Part shown: piece by piece, positions 37,935 through 46,559 of the stretch
How positions within the stretch are numbered: the first letter of the stretch is position 1
Layout: each line of letters begins with the position of its first letter
Source of the DNA: Rubrivivax sp.
GTDB lineage: Bacteria > Pseudomonadota > Gammaproteobacteria > Burkholderiales > Burkholderiaceae
Length of the DNA: 64,000 bases
Assembly: GCA_016790225.1 (NCBI GenBank)
Contig: JAEUOZ010000022.1
Span: forward strand, 1-64,000
Direction: 5' to 3'
Position numbers and translations under genes: made by a program
The notes under the pieces: model-generated
What the model saw: the letters and a program-made list of their open reading frames with translations, nothing else
What the model was told of the DNA's origin: nothing
Databases searched by the model: none

Positions 37935-39182
37935 ATGAACCCTGAGATCGCACTCCCGATAGACCCTGTTTCGCCCCAGGCGGAGCGGTTGAAAGACCTG
38001 CTGGCCCGCAGCGGCCTGCGCCCGCTCACGCTCGGCGGGCGGTCCTTGCTGCCGATCCTGCAAGGCGGCATGGGTGTGGGCGTCTCTGCGCATCGCCTGG
38101 CCGGCTCGGTGGCCGAGGCAGGTGCTGTCGGCACCTTGTCTTCGATCGATCTGCGGCGGCACCACCCGGATCTGATGGAGCGCACGCGCGGTGTGGGCGT
38201 CGGTGACGAGGCCAAGCGGATCATCGACGACGCCAATCTGGAAGCCCTCTCACGAGAGCTCGCCGCGGCACGCACCCGCTCGCAGGGCCGCGGCCTGCTG
38301 GCGATCAACGTGATGCGCGCGGTCAGCTCGTATGCCGCCTCGGTCAAGCGCGCGCTCGAAGACGGCATCGATGCCGTGGTGGTGGGCGCGGGCCTGCCGC
38401 TGGATCTGCCGGACCTCGCCCAGGATCACCCGAAGACCCTGCTGGTGCCCATCCTCTCCGATGCGCGCGGCGTGCAGTTGCTGGTCCGCAAGTGGGAGCG
38501 CAAGAAGCGCTTGCCTGACGCCATCGTCATCGAGCACCCGCGGCTGGCCGGCGGCCATCTGGGTGCCGCCAAGATCGCCGATCTGGCCGACCCCCGGTTC
38601 GATTTCGAGAACGTGATTCCGCAGACGCTGGCCTTCCTGCGCTCGGCCGGCGTGGAGCGCGAAGTGCCGCTGATCCCGGCCGGCGGCATCCGCAGCTTCG
38701 AGGACATCCAGCGCCTGCAAGGGCTCGGCGCCGCGGCGGTCCAGTTGGGCACGCCCTTTGCCGTGACCCGCGAAGGCGACGCGCACCCGGAGTTCAAGCG
38801 CGTGCTCGCCGAGACCCGCGAAGAAGACATGATCGAATTCACCAGCGTCGCCGGCCTGCCGGCGCGCGCTGCCGCCACGCCCTGGCTCAGGGCCTATCTG
38901 AAGGTCGAGCAGAAGCTCCAGGCCGTGGCGCACACCAAGCAGCGCTGCACCAAGGCCTTTGACTGCCTGGCGCAGTGCGGCTTGCGCGATGGCCTGCAGG
39001 GCTGGGGCCAGTTCTGCATCGATCACCAGCTGGCGGCGGCCTTGAAGGGCGACGTCAAGAAGGGCCTCTTCTTCCGCGGCAAGGGTGAACTGCCCTTTGG
39101 CAGCCAGATCCGCTCCGTGGCCGAGCTGATCGAACGCCTGCTCACGCCGCAAGAGGCGATCGCGCGGGGCCAGGCTGCCTGA
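37935..39182 (+). CDS. Nitronate monooxygenase-like flavoprotein
   Basis: A 415-residue TIM-barrel FMN protein of the nitronate monooxygenase/2-nitropropane dioxygenase family. Seen features are PILQGGMGVGVSAHRLAG near the N-terminus, VVVGAGLPLDLPDLA, IVIEHPRLAGGHLG, IPAGGIRSFEDIQRL and AAAVQLGTPFAVTREGDAH (the FMN-phosphate loop). The C-terminal extension with four cysteines (KQRCTKAFDCLAQCGLRD) is longer than in minimal family members. It may oxidise nitronates or act as another NPD-type enzyme. It stands between the polysaccharide genes and nrdJ, with no evident operon partner. Confidence 0.8.
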   Translation: MNPEIALPIDPVSPQAERLKDLLARSGLRPLTLGGRSLLPILQGGMGVGVSAHRLAGSVAEAGAVGTLSSIDLRRHHPDLMERTRGVGVGDEAKRIIDDANLEALSRELAAARTRSQGRGLLAINVMRAVSSYAASVKRALEDGIDAVVVGAGLPLDLPDLAQDHPKTLLVPILSDARGVQLLVRKWERKKRLPDAIVIEHPRLAGGHLGAAKIADLADPRFDFENVIPQTLAFLRSAGVEREVPLIPAGGIRSFEDIQRLQGLGAAAVQLGTPFAVTREGDAHPEFKRVLAETREEDMIEFTSVAGLPARAAATPWLRAYLKVEQKLQAVAHTKQRCTKAFDCLAQCGLRDGLQGWGQFCIDHQLAAALKGDVKKGLFFRGKGELPFGSQIRSVAELIERLLTPQEAIARGQAA

Positions 39183-39350
39183 GCGCCGCTGCGGGCTTGA
39201 GCCGCGCGCCTGAGTTCGGTCGCGGCGCTGATATCGTTTCGGGCGCGGCCCGCCGGGCGCGCCCCTGCGGCAGCTTGCTGCGGCCGCGCACAGGTCCCGG
39301 CATCACCGGCCGCCAGCCTGGGCCGACAGCGGCCCGCAGAGGAACGCACG

Positions 39351-42263
39351 ATGAAGGAAGAGATCGCTCCGATGGCCGCGGCGCAGCCGCAGCCGGGCCC
39401 CTTGCCGGCTCAGCCGATCAGCATGGAAGTGCTGCTGGAGAAATACGCCAAGGGCGCTGAACGCAGCATCGACGAGGTGCACCAGCGCGTGGCCATGGCG
39501 CTGGCCCAGGCGGAGAGCCCGCAGGCCAGAGACACCTGGTCGCAGCGCTTCTTGCAGTGCCTGCGCGGCGGTTTCATCCCGGCCGGACGCATCCAGTCGG
39601 CCGCCGGCACCGATCTGCAGGCCACGCTGATCAACTGCTTCGTGCAACCGGTGGGTGACTCCATCGTGGAGATCGAAGACGGCCATCCGGGCATCTACAC
39701 CGCGCTAGCCGAGGCGGCGGAGACCATGCGCCGCGGCGGCGGCGTGGGCTACGACTTCAGCCGCATCCGCCCGCAGGGGGCCTGGGTCGGGGGCACGCAC
39801 AGCCAGGCCAGCGGGCCGGTGAGCTACATGCGGGTGTTCGATCGCAGCTGCGAGACGGTGGAGTCCGCCGGCTCGCGCCGCGGTGCGCAGATGGGCGTGC
39901 TGCGTTGCGACCATCCCGACATCGAGGCCTTCATCCACGCCAAGGACACGGGCGACCTGCGCAACTTCAACGTCTCGGTCGGCGTGACGGACGATTTCAT
40001 GCGTGCCGTGGAAGCCGACGGCATGGTGGACCTCGTTCACCGCGCCGAGCCCTCGGCCGCCCTGAAGGCCCAGGGCGCCCGCGCGCGTGAGGATGGCCAG
40101 TGGGTGTACCGCAGCGTGCGGGCCGCGGATCTCTGGGATCAGGTGATGCGCTCCACCTACGACCACGCCGAGCCGGGCGTGCTCTTCCTGGACACCATCA
40201 ACCGCGACAACAACCTCGCGTATTGCGAGACCATCGTCAGCACCAACCCCTGTGCGGAGCAGCCCTTGCCGCCCTACGGCTGCTGCTGTCTGGGGTCGGT
40301 GGATCTCACGCGCTTCGTCACGCGCCCCTTCGAGGCCGATGCCGCCTTCGACGAGGCCGCGTTCTCGCGCGTGTGCCGCGTGGCCACGCGGATGCTGGAC
40401 AACGTGCTGGACGTGACCGTGTGGCCCCTGCCGCAGCAGGCCCAGGAAGCGCGCAACAAGCGCCGCATCGGGCTGGGCTTCACCGGTCTGGGCGATGCGC
40501 TGGTGATGCTGAACCTGCGCTACGACACGCCCGAGGCCCGCGCGATGGCCACGCGCATGGCCGCGGCGATGCGCGACGCTGCCTACGAGGCCTCGGTGGA
40601 ACTCGCTCGCGAGCGCGGCGCCTTTCCGCTCTTCAATCCGGATCTCTATCTCAGCGGCGGCAGCTTCGCCTCGCGGCTGCCCCTGCGCCTGCGCGACCTG
40701 ATCCGCCAGCACGGGCTGCGCAATTCGCACCTGCTGTCGATCGCCCCGACCGGCACCATCAGCCTGGCCTTTGCCGACAACGCCAGCAATGGCATCGAGC
40801 CGGCATTCAGCTGGAGCTACCGGCGCAAGAAGCGCATGCCGGACGGCAGTTTCTCCGAGCATGCGGTGGAAGACCATGCCTGGCGCCTGTACCGCCACCT
40901 GATGGGCGAGCAGGCGCCGCTGACGCCCGCCTTCGTCACCGCGCTGGAACTGAAGGCGGCGGACCATGCCGCCATGGTGACGGCCGTCGCGCCCTGCATC
41001 GACACCGCGATTTCCAAGACGGTGAACGTGCCCGCGGACTACCCGTACGAAGACTTCCAGGATCTCTACCGCCAAGCCTGGCGCAGCGGTCTGAAGGGGC
41101 TGGCGACCTACCGACCCAACAGCATCCTGGGCTCGGTGCTCAGCGTGACCCCGACGGCCGAAGCCGCTGCGCCCCTGAAGCTGGATGGTGCAAACCAGCG
41201 GCTGGCGCTGGACAAGGCGCCGCTGCCGGTGATGGCGAGCCTGCGCTGGCCCGGGCGGCCCGAACTGCCGGGCGGCAATGCGGCCTGGAGCTACATGATC
41301 CACCACCCGCATGGCGACTTCGCCCTGTTCGTGGGGGAATTGCCGGCAGCTGCCCCGGCGCCAGCCACGGCCCGGCGCGTCTTCGAAGTCTGGGTGAACG
41401 GTGCGGAACAGCCCCGTGGCCTGGGCGCGCTGGCCAAGACCCTGTCGATGGACCTGCGCGCCGACGACGCCGCCTGGCTTCAGCTGAAGCTCGATGCGCT
41501 GGCCACCGTGGCCGAGGAGCGGGCCTTCGAGATGCCGTTCCCGCCCAGTGGCGAAACGCGGCTCTTTCCCGGCGTGGTCGCCGCCACGGCCGCGGTGCTG
41601 CGCTGGCGCTGCGAGCACCTGGGCGTGCTGCCCATGACGCCGGGTGCGGCCACGCCGGTGATGGACGCGCTGTTCAGCCGCGACGAACCCCGCACCGGGA
41701 CGTCGGGCACGCTGGCCTGGGCCGTGGACGTCGAGAACCCCGCGACCGGCGAACGCTTCACGCTCACGCTGAAGGAAGTGACGCTGAGCACGCCGGAAGG
41801 CGCCATCGTCACACGCCCTTGTGCCATGGGGCTGTCCGGCAACTATCCGCGGGCGCTGGACGGCCTTGCGCGCATCCTTTCGCTGGACATGCGCGTGATC
41901 GATCCCGCCTGGATCGGCATGAAGCTGCGCAAGCTGCTGAACTACGCGGAGCCCCTGGGCCACTTCATGGCCTTCATCCCCGGCCTGCCGCACGGCGAGC
42001 GGCGCCAGCAGGTCTGGCCCTCGACCGTCGCCTACCTTGCACGGCTCATCATCCATCGCTACACGATGCTCGGCCTGCTGGATGAACGCGGCTTTCCGCT
42101 GCGCGAGATGGGCGTGCTGGCCGCGCCCCAGGGCGCAGGCCCCAGCGCCGCCTCCGCCCCCATGGCCGGCCGCCCCTGCCCGGAGTGCGGCAACGCCACC
42201 CTGATCCACAAGGACGGCTGCGACTTCTGCACCGCCTGCGGCTACGTCGGGACCTGTGGCTGA
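39351..42263 (+). CDS. nrdJ: Adenosylcobalamin-dependent (class II) ribonucleotide reductase
   Basis: A 970-residue enzyme reducing ribonucleotides for DNA synthesis with B12 as radical source. TLINCFVQP contains Cys96, one of the redox pair. [20 protein letters not shown] contains Cys301, the thiyl-radical position, with Glu303. [14 protein letters not shown] and [14 protein letters not shown] DNASNGIEP are class II hallmarks. Two TSCPD-like repeats follow residue about 680 ([21 protein letters not shown] and a second copy near 830). The C-terminus holds [15 protein letters not shown] and CG, a Cys-rich tail for thiol relay or zinc. The stop codon TGA is also the first three bases of an 80-bp tandem repeat. 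Confidence 0.92.
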   Translation: MKEEIAPMAAAQPQPGPLPAQPISMEVLLEKYAKGAERSIDEVHQRVAMALAQAESPQARDTWSQRFLQCLRGGFIPAGRIQSAAGTDLQATLINCFVQPVGDSIVEIEDGHPGIYTALAEAAETMRRGGGVGYDFSRIRPQGAWVGGTHSQASGPVSYMRVFDRSCETVESAGSRRGAQMGVLRCDHPDIEAFIHAKDTGDLRNFNVSVGVTDDFMRAVEADGMVDLVHRAEPSAALKAQGARAREDGQWVYRSVRAADLWDQVMRSTYDHAEPGVLFLDTINRDNNLAYCETIVSTNPCAEQPLPPYGCCCLGSVDLTRFVTRPFEADAAFDEAAFSRVCRVATRMLDNVLDVTVWPLPQQAQEARNKRRIGLGFTGLGDALVMLNLRYDTPEARAMATRMAAAMRDAAYEASVELARERGAFPLFNPDLYLSGGSFASRLPLRLRDLIRQHGLRNSHLLSIAPTGTISLAFADNASNGIEPAFSWSYRRKKRMPDGSFSEHAVEDHAWRLYRHLMGEQAPLTPAFVTALELKAADHAAMVTAVAPCIDTAISKTVNVPADYPYEDFQDLYRQAWRSGLKGLATYRPNSILGSVLSVTPTAEAAAPLKLDGANQRLALDKAPLPVMASLRWPGRPELPGGNAAWSYMIHHPHGDFALFVGELPAAAPAPATARRVFEVWVNGAEQPRGLGALAKTLSMDLRADDAAWLQLKLDALATVAEERAFEMPFPPSGETRLFPGVVAATAAVLRWRCEHLGVLPMTPGAATPVMDALFSRDEPRTGTSGTLAWAVDVENPATGERFTLTLKEVTLSTPEGAIVTRPCAMGLSGNYPRALDGLARILSLDMRVIDPAWIGMKLRKLLNYAEPLGHFMAFIPGLPHGERRQQVWPSTVAYLARLIIHRYTMLGLLDERGFPLREMGVLAAPQGAGPSAASAPMAGRPCPECGNATLIHKDGCDFCTACGYVGTCG

Positions 42264-42570
42264 GGCCGGACGCGCAAGAGGCCCTTGAGGCCTGTTGCGC
42301 GCCTGCCGACGCGCCCCGGCGTACAAGCCGGGGCGTGGGCTGAGGCCCGACGCGCAAGAGGCCCTTGAGGCCTGTGGCGCGCCTGCCGAGGCGCCCCGGC
42401 GTACAAGCCGGGGCGTGGACTGAGGCCGGACGCGCAAGAGGCCCTTGAGGCCTGTTGCGCGCCTGCCGAGGCGCCCCGGCGTACAAGCCGGGGCGTGGGC
42501 TGAGGCCGGACGCGCAAGAGGCCCTTGAGGCCTGTTGCGCGCCTGCCGAGGCGCCCCGGCGTGCAGGCCG
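42261..42570. repeat. Tandem array of 80-bp repeats, 3.9 copies
   Basis: Copies start at 42261, 42341, 42421 and 42501; the last is cut near 42570. The copies differ at only a few bases. Each unit opens with TGAGGCC and holds two hairpins. The first, shown at 42271-42301, is CGCGCAA ... TTGCGCG enclosing AGGCC, CTTGA, GGCCT; copy 2 has GGCGC in place of the TTGCGC arm. The second, shown at 42312-42335, is CGCCCCGGC, GTACAA, GCCGGGGCG, a perfect 9-bp stem. Since 80 is not divisible by 3 the array is not a coding repeat. It lies between nrdJ and the aminotransferase gene. Confidence 0.93.
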
Positions 42571-42663
42571 ATCCCCTCTTCTGTCTTGCGTTGCGCCGAT
42601 CCAGGCGCCCCCTTACGATGCCGGCTCCGCCGCGCACGATGCCGGCAACGAAGAAAGACCCCG

Positions 42664-44016
42664 ATGGAGATGACCGACAGCCAGTTTCTCGATGGCCCAG
42701 TCCGCACGGATGCCGATTGGCTGATGCCGCACTGGATGCCCTATACCGGCAACCGGGACTTCAAGGCCAACCCGCGGCTGATCGTCGCCGGGCAGGGCGC
42801 CTACTACACCACGCACGACGGCCGGCAGATCTTCGACGGCCTGTCCGGCCTGTGGTGCACGGGCCTGGGCCATGGCCGCAAGGAGATCGTTTCCGCCATC
42901 GCGCGCCAGGCGGCGACGCTGGACTATTCGCCCGGCTTCCAGTTCGGTCATCCGCTGTCCTTCGAACTCGCCAACCGCATCGTCGAATGCATGCCCGCGG
43001 GCCTGAACCGGGTCTTCTTCACGGCCTCCGGCTCGGAGGCGGCAGACACCAGCCTGAAGATGGCACGCGCCTACTGGCGCATGAAGGGTCAGGCCAGCAA
43101 GACGCGCCTCATCGGGCGCATCAAGGGCTACCACGGCGTCAATTTCGGCGGCATCTCCGTGGGGGGCCTGGTGGCCAACCGCAAGCTCTTCGGCCAGGGC
43201 GTGGAAGCGGATCACCTGCCGCACACCCAGCCCCCGGCCGGCAGCTTTTTCCGCGGCATGCCGCCCACCGGCATCGAACTGGCCGATGAGCTGCTGAACC
43301 TAATCAACCTGCACGACGCCTCGAACATCGCCGCCGTCATCGTCGAGCCCTTTGCGGGTTCTGCCGGCGTCATCATCCCGCCCCAGGGTTACCTGAAGCG
43401 GCTGCGCGACATCTGCACGCAGCACAACATCCTGCTGATCTTCGACGAGGTGATCACGGGCTTCGGCCGCTGCGGCCACTGGACCGGCGCCGAGGCCTTC
43501 GGTGTCACGCCGGACATCCTGAACATCGCCAAGCAGCTGACCAACGGCGTGCAGCCGCTCGGTGCCGTGATCGCGCGCCAGGAGATCTACGACACCTTCA
43601 TGGCCGCCGGCGGGCCGGACTACATGCTGGAGTTTCCGCACGGCTACACCTACTCGGCGCATCCCATCGCCTGTGCGGCGGGTCTGGCCGGCCTGCAGCT
43701 GCTCAAGAGCGACTCGGCCCTGCAGCGCGTGCGCGAACTCGCGCCGCACTTCGAGACCAGCGTGCACGGCCTGAAGGGCGCGCGCCACGTGGCGGACATC
43801 CGCAACTACGGTCTCGCGGCCGGCATCACGCTGCAGCCAGTCCCGGGCGAGCCGGCCAAGCGGCCCTACCAGGTGGCCATGGCCATGTTCCGCAAGGGCT
43901 TCTACGTGCGCTACAGCGGTGACACCCTGGCGCTGGCGCCGCCCTTCATCAGCACGCCGGCCGAGATCGACCGCGTCGTCAGCGCGCTGGGCGACACCTT
44001 GGGCGAAGTGGACTGA
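42664..44016 (+). CDS. Omega-amino acid:pyruvate aminotransferase (beta-alanine type)
   Basis: A 450-residue class III PLP aminotransferase. Signatures are DGLSGLWCTGLGHGRKEI near residue 60, FFTASGSEAADTSLKMA near 120, GRIKGYHGVNFGG, LLIFDEVITGFGR and NIAKQLTNGVQPLGAV, which contains the Schiff-base Lys (near residue 300). The length and the LWC and YHGVNFGG features match the beta-alanine--pyruvate branch, which moves amino groups from beta-alanine or other omega-amines to pyruvate. Two ATGs lie two codons apart; the first is used. The region upstream is the 80-bp repeat array, so its promoter must lie within about 95 bp. Confidence 0.85.
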   Translation: MEMTDSQFLDGPVRTDADWLMPHWMPYTGNRDFKANPRLIVAGQGAYYTTHDGRQIFDGLSGLWCTGLGHGRKEIVSAIARQAATLDYSPGFQFGHPLSFELANRIVECMPAGLNRVFFTASGSEAADTSLKMARAYWRMKGQASKTRLIGRIKGYHGVNFGGISVGGLVANRKLFGQGVEADHLPHTQPPAGSFFRGMPPTGIELADELLNLINLHDASNIAAVIVEPFAGSAGVIIPPQGYLKRLRDICTQHNILLIFDEVITGFGRCGHWTGAEAFGVTPDILNIAKQLTNGVQPLGAVIARQEIYDTFMAAGGPDYMLEFPHGYTYSAHPIACAAGLAGLQLLKSDSALQRVRELAPHFETSVHGLKGARHVADIRNYGLAAGITLQPVPGEPAKRPYQVAMAMFRKGFYVRYSGDTLALAPPFISTPAEIDRVVSALGDTLGEVD

Positions 44017-44157
44017 GCCTGCCGCGGGCCGCGGGCTGCGGGTCGTGCCCACCGAGTCCACCCCGCCCGCGATGCCGGGCGGGGCTTGGGCCGCCGCTGC
44101 GACCGCGCAGCGCGGACACGGCGCGAAGACCGAACGACGGCGGCCCTTCCCGGCGCC

Positions 44158-44241
44158 AAGGCCGCACGAAGGCGGCATTTCAGCGCAAAGGCCGCACGAA
44201 GGCGGCATTTCAGCGCAAAGGCCGCACGACGGCGGCCTTTT
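44158..44241. terminator. Tandem 30-bp repeat ending in an intrinsic terminator
   Basis: The 30-bp unit AAGGCCGCACGAAGGCGGCA plus TTTCAGCGCA is repeated 2.7 times. In the last copy (44217-44240) the unit becomes AAAGGCCGC, loop ACGACG, GCGGCCTTT, a perfect 9-bp stem followed by one more T. The stem has A3/T3 at its foot and can work on both strands, so it suits the convergent aminotransferase (+) and DUF1996 (-) genes. The earlier copies keep only the GCCGC/GCGGC core stem. Confidence 0.75.
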
Positions 44242-44267
44242 GAGTCTGCGACCGGATCCGCCGGCCG

Positions 44268-45995
44268 TCAGACGCAGCCCGGGAAGGTGCAGGTCATCAC
44301 ACGGCCGTCGCCGATCATGTGCGAGCCGCCCGACAAGCCTGGGTTGATGATCGTGCGCACCCAGGCTTCCATGATTTCCTGCTCCCAGCCGTGCATCCAG
44401 TCCGCGTGGCTGGACGATCCCGCTGGCGCGCCCTTCAGATCGCTGGACAAGCGCCAGGTGGAGCTGTCGCCGCCGCTGGTCTCGTAGTTCACGTGCACCG
44501 ACAGCTCGGGCGTCGGGATCGGGTGTGAACTCGGGCAGCGTCCGCCGCTGGGGTAGGCGACATGGCTCTTGTGGTCGGGCGAATCAAGGTTCACGCCGTC
44601 CCAGCACTGCGGAAACTCGATGTCCATCGTGACCGTGCCGGTGCAGGCGGGGATGAAGTTGGTCCGCGCGCCATTGCAGGTGAACCAGGTGATGCCGTTC
44701 TGCGCGCCCGTGCTGTTGGAGTTGCCCGCGATCATGCGGAAGCCACGCGGCCAGGGCTTCACGGCGGCATCGGCGATTCCGGCGTAGCCCGTCTTGTAGT
44801 AGACGTGGATCAGCTTGGGGATCAAGGGCCGGCCGTTGCGCGTATCGATCATCGAGGGCACCCAGTAGGCAGAACGGTTGGCGATGCCGCCCCGGCAGGT
44901 GCCGCCGCCGCTGTTGATGATCGACTCGGGCGTGCTGTCGAAGCGCGCGGCGGTGTTGCCGAAGTAGGTGTGCAGGTGCGTGGATGACTGACGGCCGGGG
45001 AAGACCAGCGCGTCATCGAAGTTCATGTGGCTGTACTGGCAGACATTGCGGAATGCGCCGACGGCGTGGCCCCCGTCCCGGTACGGCCGCTCACCGTTGG
45101 TGATGACGTCGCGCGTGTTCGATCCGGCGCGCGGGCCCGGGATCAGGCTGACGTCGACGAAGGTGCGGTCGTTCATGCTGGGCGGCGGCGCCGGTTGCGG
45201 CGGTGGCGCGGGCGCCGGAGCCGGAGCGGGTGCTGGGGCAGGCGCCGGCGCCGGTGCTGGAGCGGGTGCCGGGGCAGGCGCCGGAGCGGGTGCCGGTGCC
45301 GGAGCCGGAGCTGGTGCAGGCGCGGGAGGTGCCGTGGCGGCGCTGGCCGTCACGAAGCGCACGCGATCCACGTCGGCCGAAGGCTCGTCGACGGCATCGC
45401 GCTGGATGCGCAGGACATTGGCGCCGGGCAGTAGCCGGATGCGTGCCACCGAGCCTTCGACAAAGTTCGACCAGCCGCCGGTGTTGGCCAGTTGCAGCTG
45501 CACCGCGCGCTCGCCATTGACATAGACGCCGAGGTTGCGCGGCGAGGCATTGCCGTTGGCATAGCGCAGCAGCATGTCGAAATTGCCACCCGCGCCGCCA
45601 TCCACGTTGAACTCGACGAAGGCGCCGGTGACATGCAGCCAGCCCACCGACTGCGAACCGGAGGCGCCGGTTGCGCTCAGGACGCGCGCCCCGCCGCCGA
45701 GGCGGCCGGTCTCCGCCTCGATCCAGCCGGTATTGGCTTCGGGGGGCGGCGCGGGCGCCGGAGCGGGTGCGGGTGCCGGCGGTGCTGCCGGCGCAGGGGC
45801 AGGTGCCGGGCCCGGCCCCGGCCCTGGTGCGGGTGCTATCGGTGCGGGACCGTTGGAGATCGGCGGGCCGTCACCGCTGCCCGCTTCGTTGGCGCCGCCG
45901 CAGGCCGTCAAGATGGCACACGCCACGGCCACCGGAACCAATCTCTGGGGCAGCCGCGCTGCGCCCCGACCAACGAATTGCTTTTCTTTCGCCAT
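44268..45995 (-). CDS. DUF1996 lipoprotein with carbohydrate-binding-like domain and Pro/Ala linkers
   Basis: A 575-residue exported protein. The signal ends in ILTAC near residue 32 (lipobox). A Pro/Ala/Gly linker (about 46-83) is followed by a domain of about 130 residues (IEAETGRLGGGARVLS, AFVEFNVDG, YANGNASPRNLGVYVNG) that resembles CBM6/CBM35 modules. A second, longer Pro-Ala repeat linker (about 222-268) leads to a C-terminal DUF1996 domain (about 275-575) with RNVCQYSHMNFDDALVFPG, HLHTYFGN and DSPDHKSHVAYP. DUF1996 proteins are secreted with unknown role, many in fungi. The upstream AGGAG supports the start. A role in binding or modifying extracellular polysaccharide is suggested by the neighbours. 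Confidence 0.82.
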   Translation of the reverse strand: MAKEKQFVGRGAARLPQRLVPVAVACAILTACGGANEAGSGDGPPISNGPAPIAPAPGPGPGPAPAPAPAAPPAPAPAPAPAPPPEANTGWIEAETGRLGGGARVLSATGASGSQSVGWLHVTGAFVEFNVDGGAGGNFDMLLRYANGNASPRNLGVYVNGERAVQLQLANTGGWSNFVEGSVARIRLLPGANVLRIQRDAVDEPSADVDRVRFVTASAATAPPAPAPAPAPAPAPAPAPAPAPAPAPAPAPAPAPAPAPAPAPPPQPAPPPSMNDRTFVDVSLIPGPRAGSNTRDVITNGERPYRDGGHAVGAFRNVCQYSHMNFDDALVFPGRQSSTHLHTYFGNTAARFDSTPESIINSGGGTCRGGIANRSAYWVPSMIDTRNGRPLIPKLIHVYYKTGYAGIADAAVKPWPRGFRMIAGNSNSTGAQNGITWFTCNGARTNFIPACTGTVTMDIEFPQCWDGVNLDSPDHKSHVAYPSGGRCPSSHPIPTPELSVHVNYETSGGDSSTWRLSSDLKGAPAGSSSHADWMHGWEQEIMEAWVRTIINPGLSGGSHMIGDGRVMTCTFPGCV

Positions 45996-46559
45996 GAGTA
46001 CTCCTGAATCGAAGCCGGAAGCGGGCTGCTGGTACCTATGTCGGTAGCCGACAGCGGCCGCTGAACGCGATGAACCGATCGCGATGGCCAGACGGTACGT
46101 GGGATGACGGCGGAGAGCCGTTAGTCGATGTGAGTGCCCGCAAAGGTTTCAAACAAGCTGGTTACACGGCTTCTTCGTGAACTGCTTGGCAAAAATGCGC
46201 GAAAACCCGAGTGGCAGCAGAGACTTCCTACCTCGGAGGGCTTGCGTCAGAACGGCGGGTTCGGTTACCCGCGGAGCACAACGTTTCCCCTGACACAGCC
46301 CGAGCGACGGATTCTTTGGCGCGAGGTCTGCCCCAGGGACCCCTCAAGTAGGTGGGTTCAACAAACCCTTACGCGGCGCCAGACCGGGGGCCTTCAAGGC
46401 TGGGGGCAGGTCTCGGGGACCGGCTCTTCACCGGAGTAACATCCTTCAGGGCCGCATGAGTGGGGTCGCTGCGCCGTGCGCAGCCGCCTGTCGACCGCTC
46501 TGCGTCCGGTTGCCAGCGATGTTGCTGGGTGACTGTGCAGCCCTTCGCCTGGGACCCTC
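45996..46559. other. 564-bp divergent intergenic region with inverted repeats
   Basis: No convincing protein gene. TGTCGG, TAG, CCGACA at 46039-46053 is a 15-bp palindrome upstream of the DUF1996 gene. On the other side GGGTT, CAACA, AACCC (46354-46368) is enclosed by GGTCTG (46325-46330) and CAGACC (46380-46385), so a structured leader before the glycosyltransferase is possible. A 35-codon frame from ATG 46456 ends in GTGA overlapping the GTG start at 46560; it may be a leader or chance. Confidence 0.45.

Noticed and set aside
39183..39350. Possible cobalamin riboswitch ahead of the B12-dependent nrdJ
   Set aside because: I could not find a B12 box or the expected helices in the 168 bp before the start; only generic GC-rich pairing is present.
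42264..42640. Open minus-strand frames across the 80-bp repeats giving repetitive Pro/Arg-rich peptides
   Set aside because: The repeat period is 80 bp, not a multiple of 3, so successive copies are read in different frames; there is no ribosome site and the composition is that of non-coding GC-rich DNA.
42535..44016. An earlier start for the aminotransferase within the repeat array
   Set aside because: The added residues come from the repeat and GC-rich spacer; the ATG at 42664 gives the normal family N-terminus.
45181..45860. GC-rich low-complexity DNA that could be a repeat array or CRISPR-like element
   Set aside because: It encodes the Pro-Ala linkers of the DUF1996 lipoprotein in frame; there are no regular spacers.
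46134..46439. A 101-codon + strand frame in the gap before the GT4 gene
   Set aside because: It has no recognisable ribosome site, no family resemblance and codon use unlike the neighbours; it is probably a chance frame.
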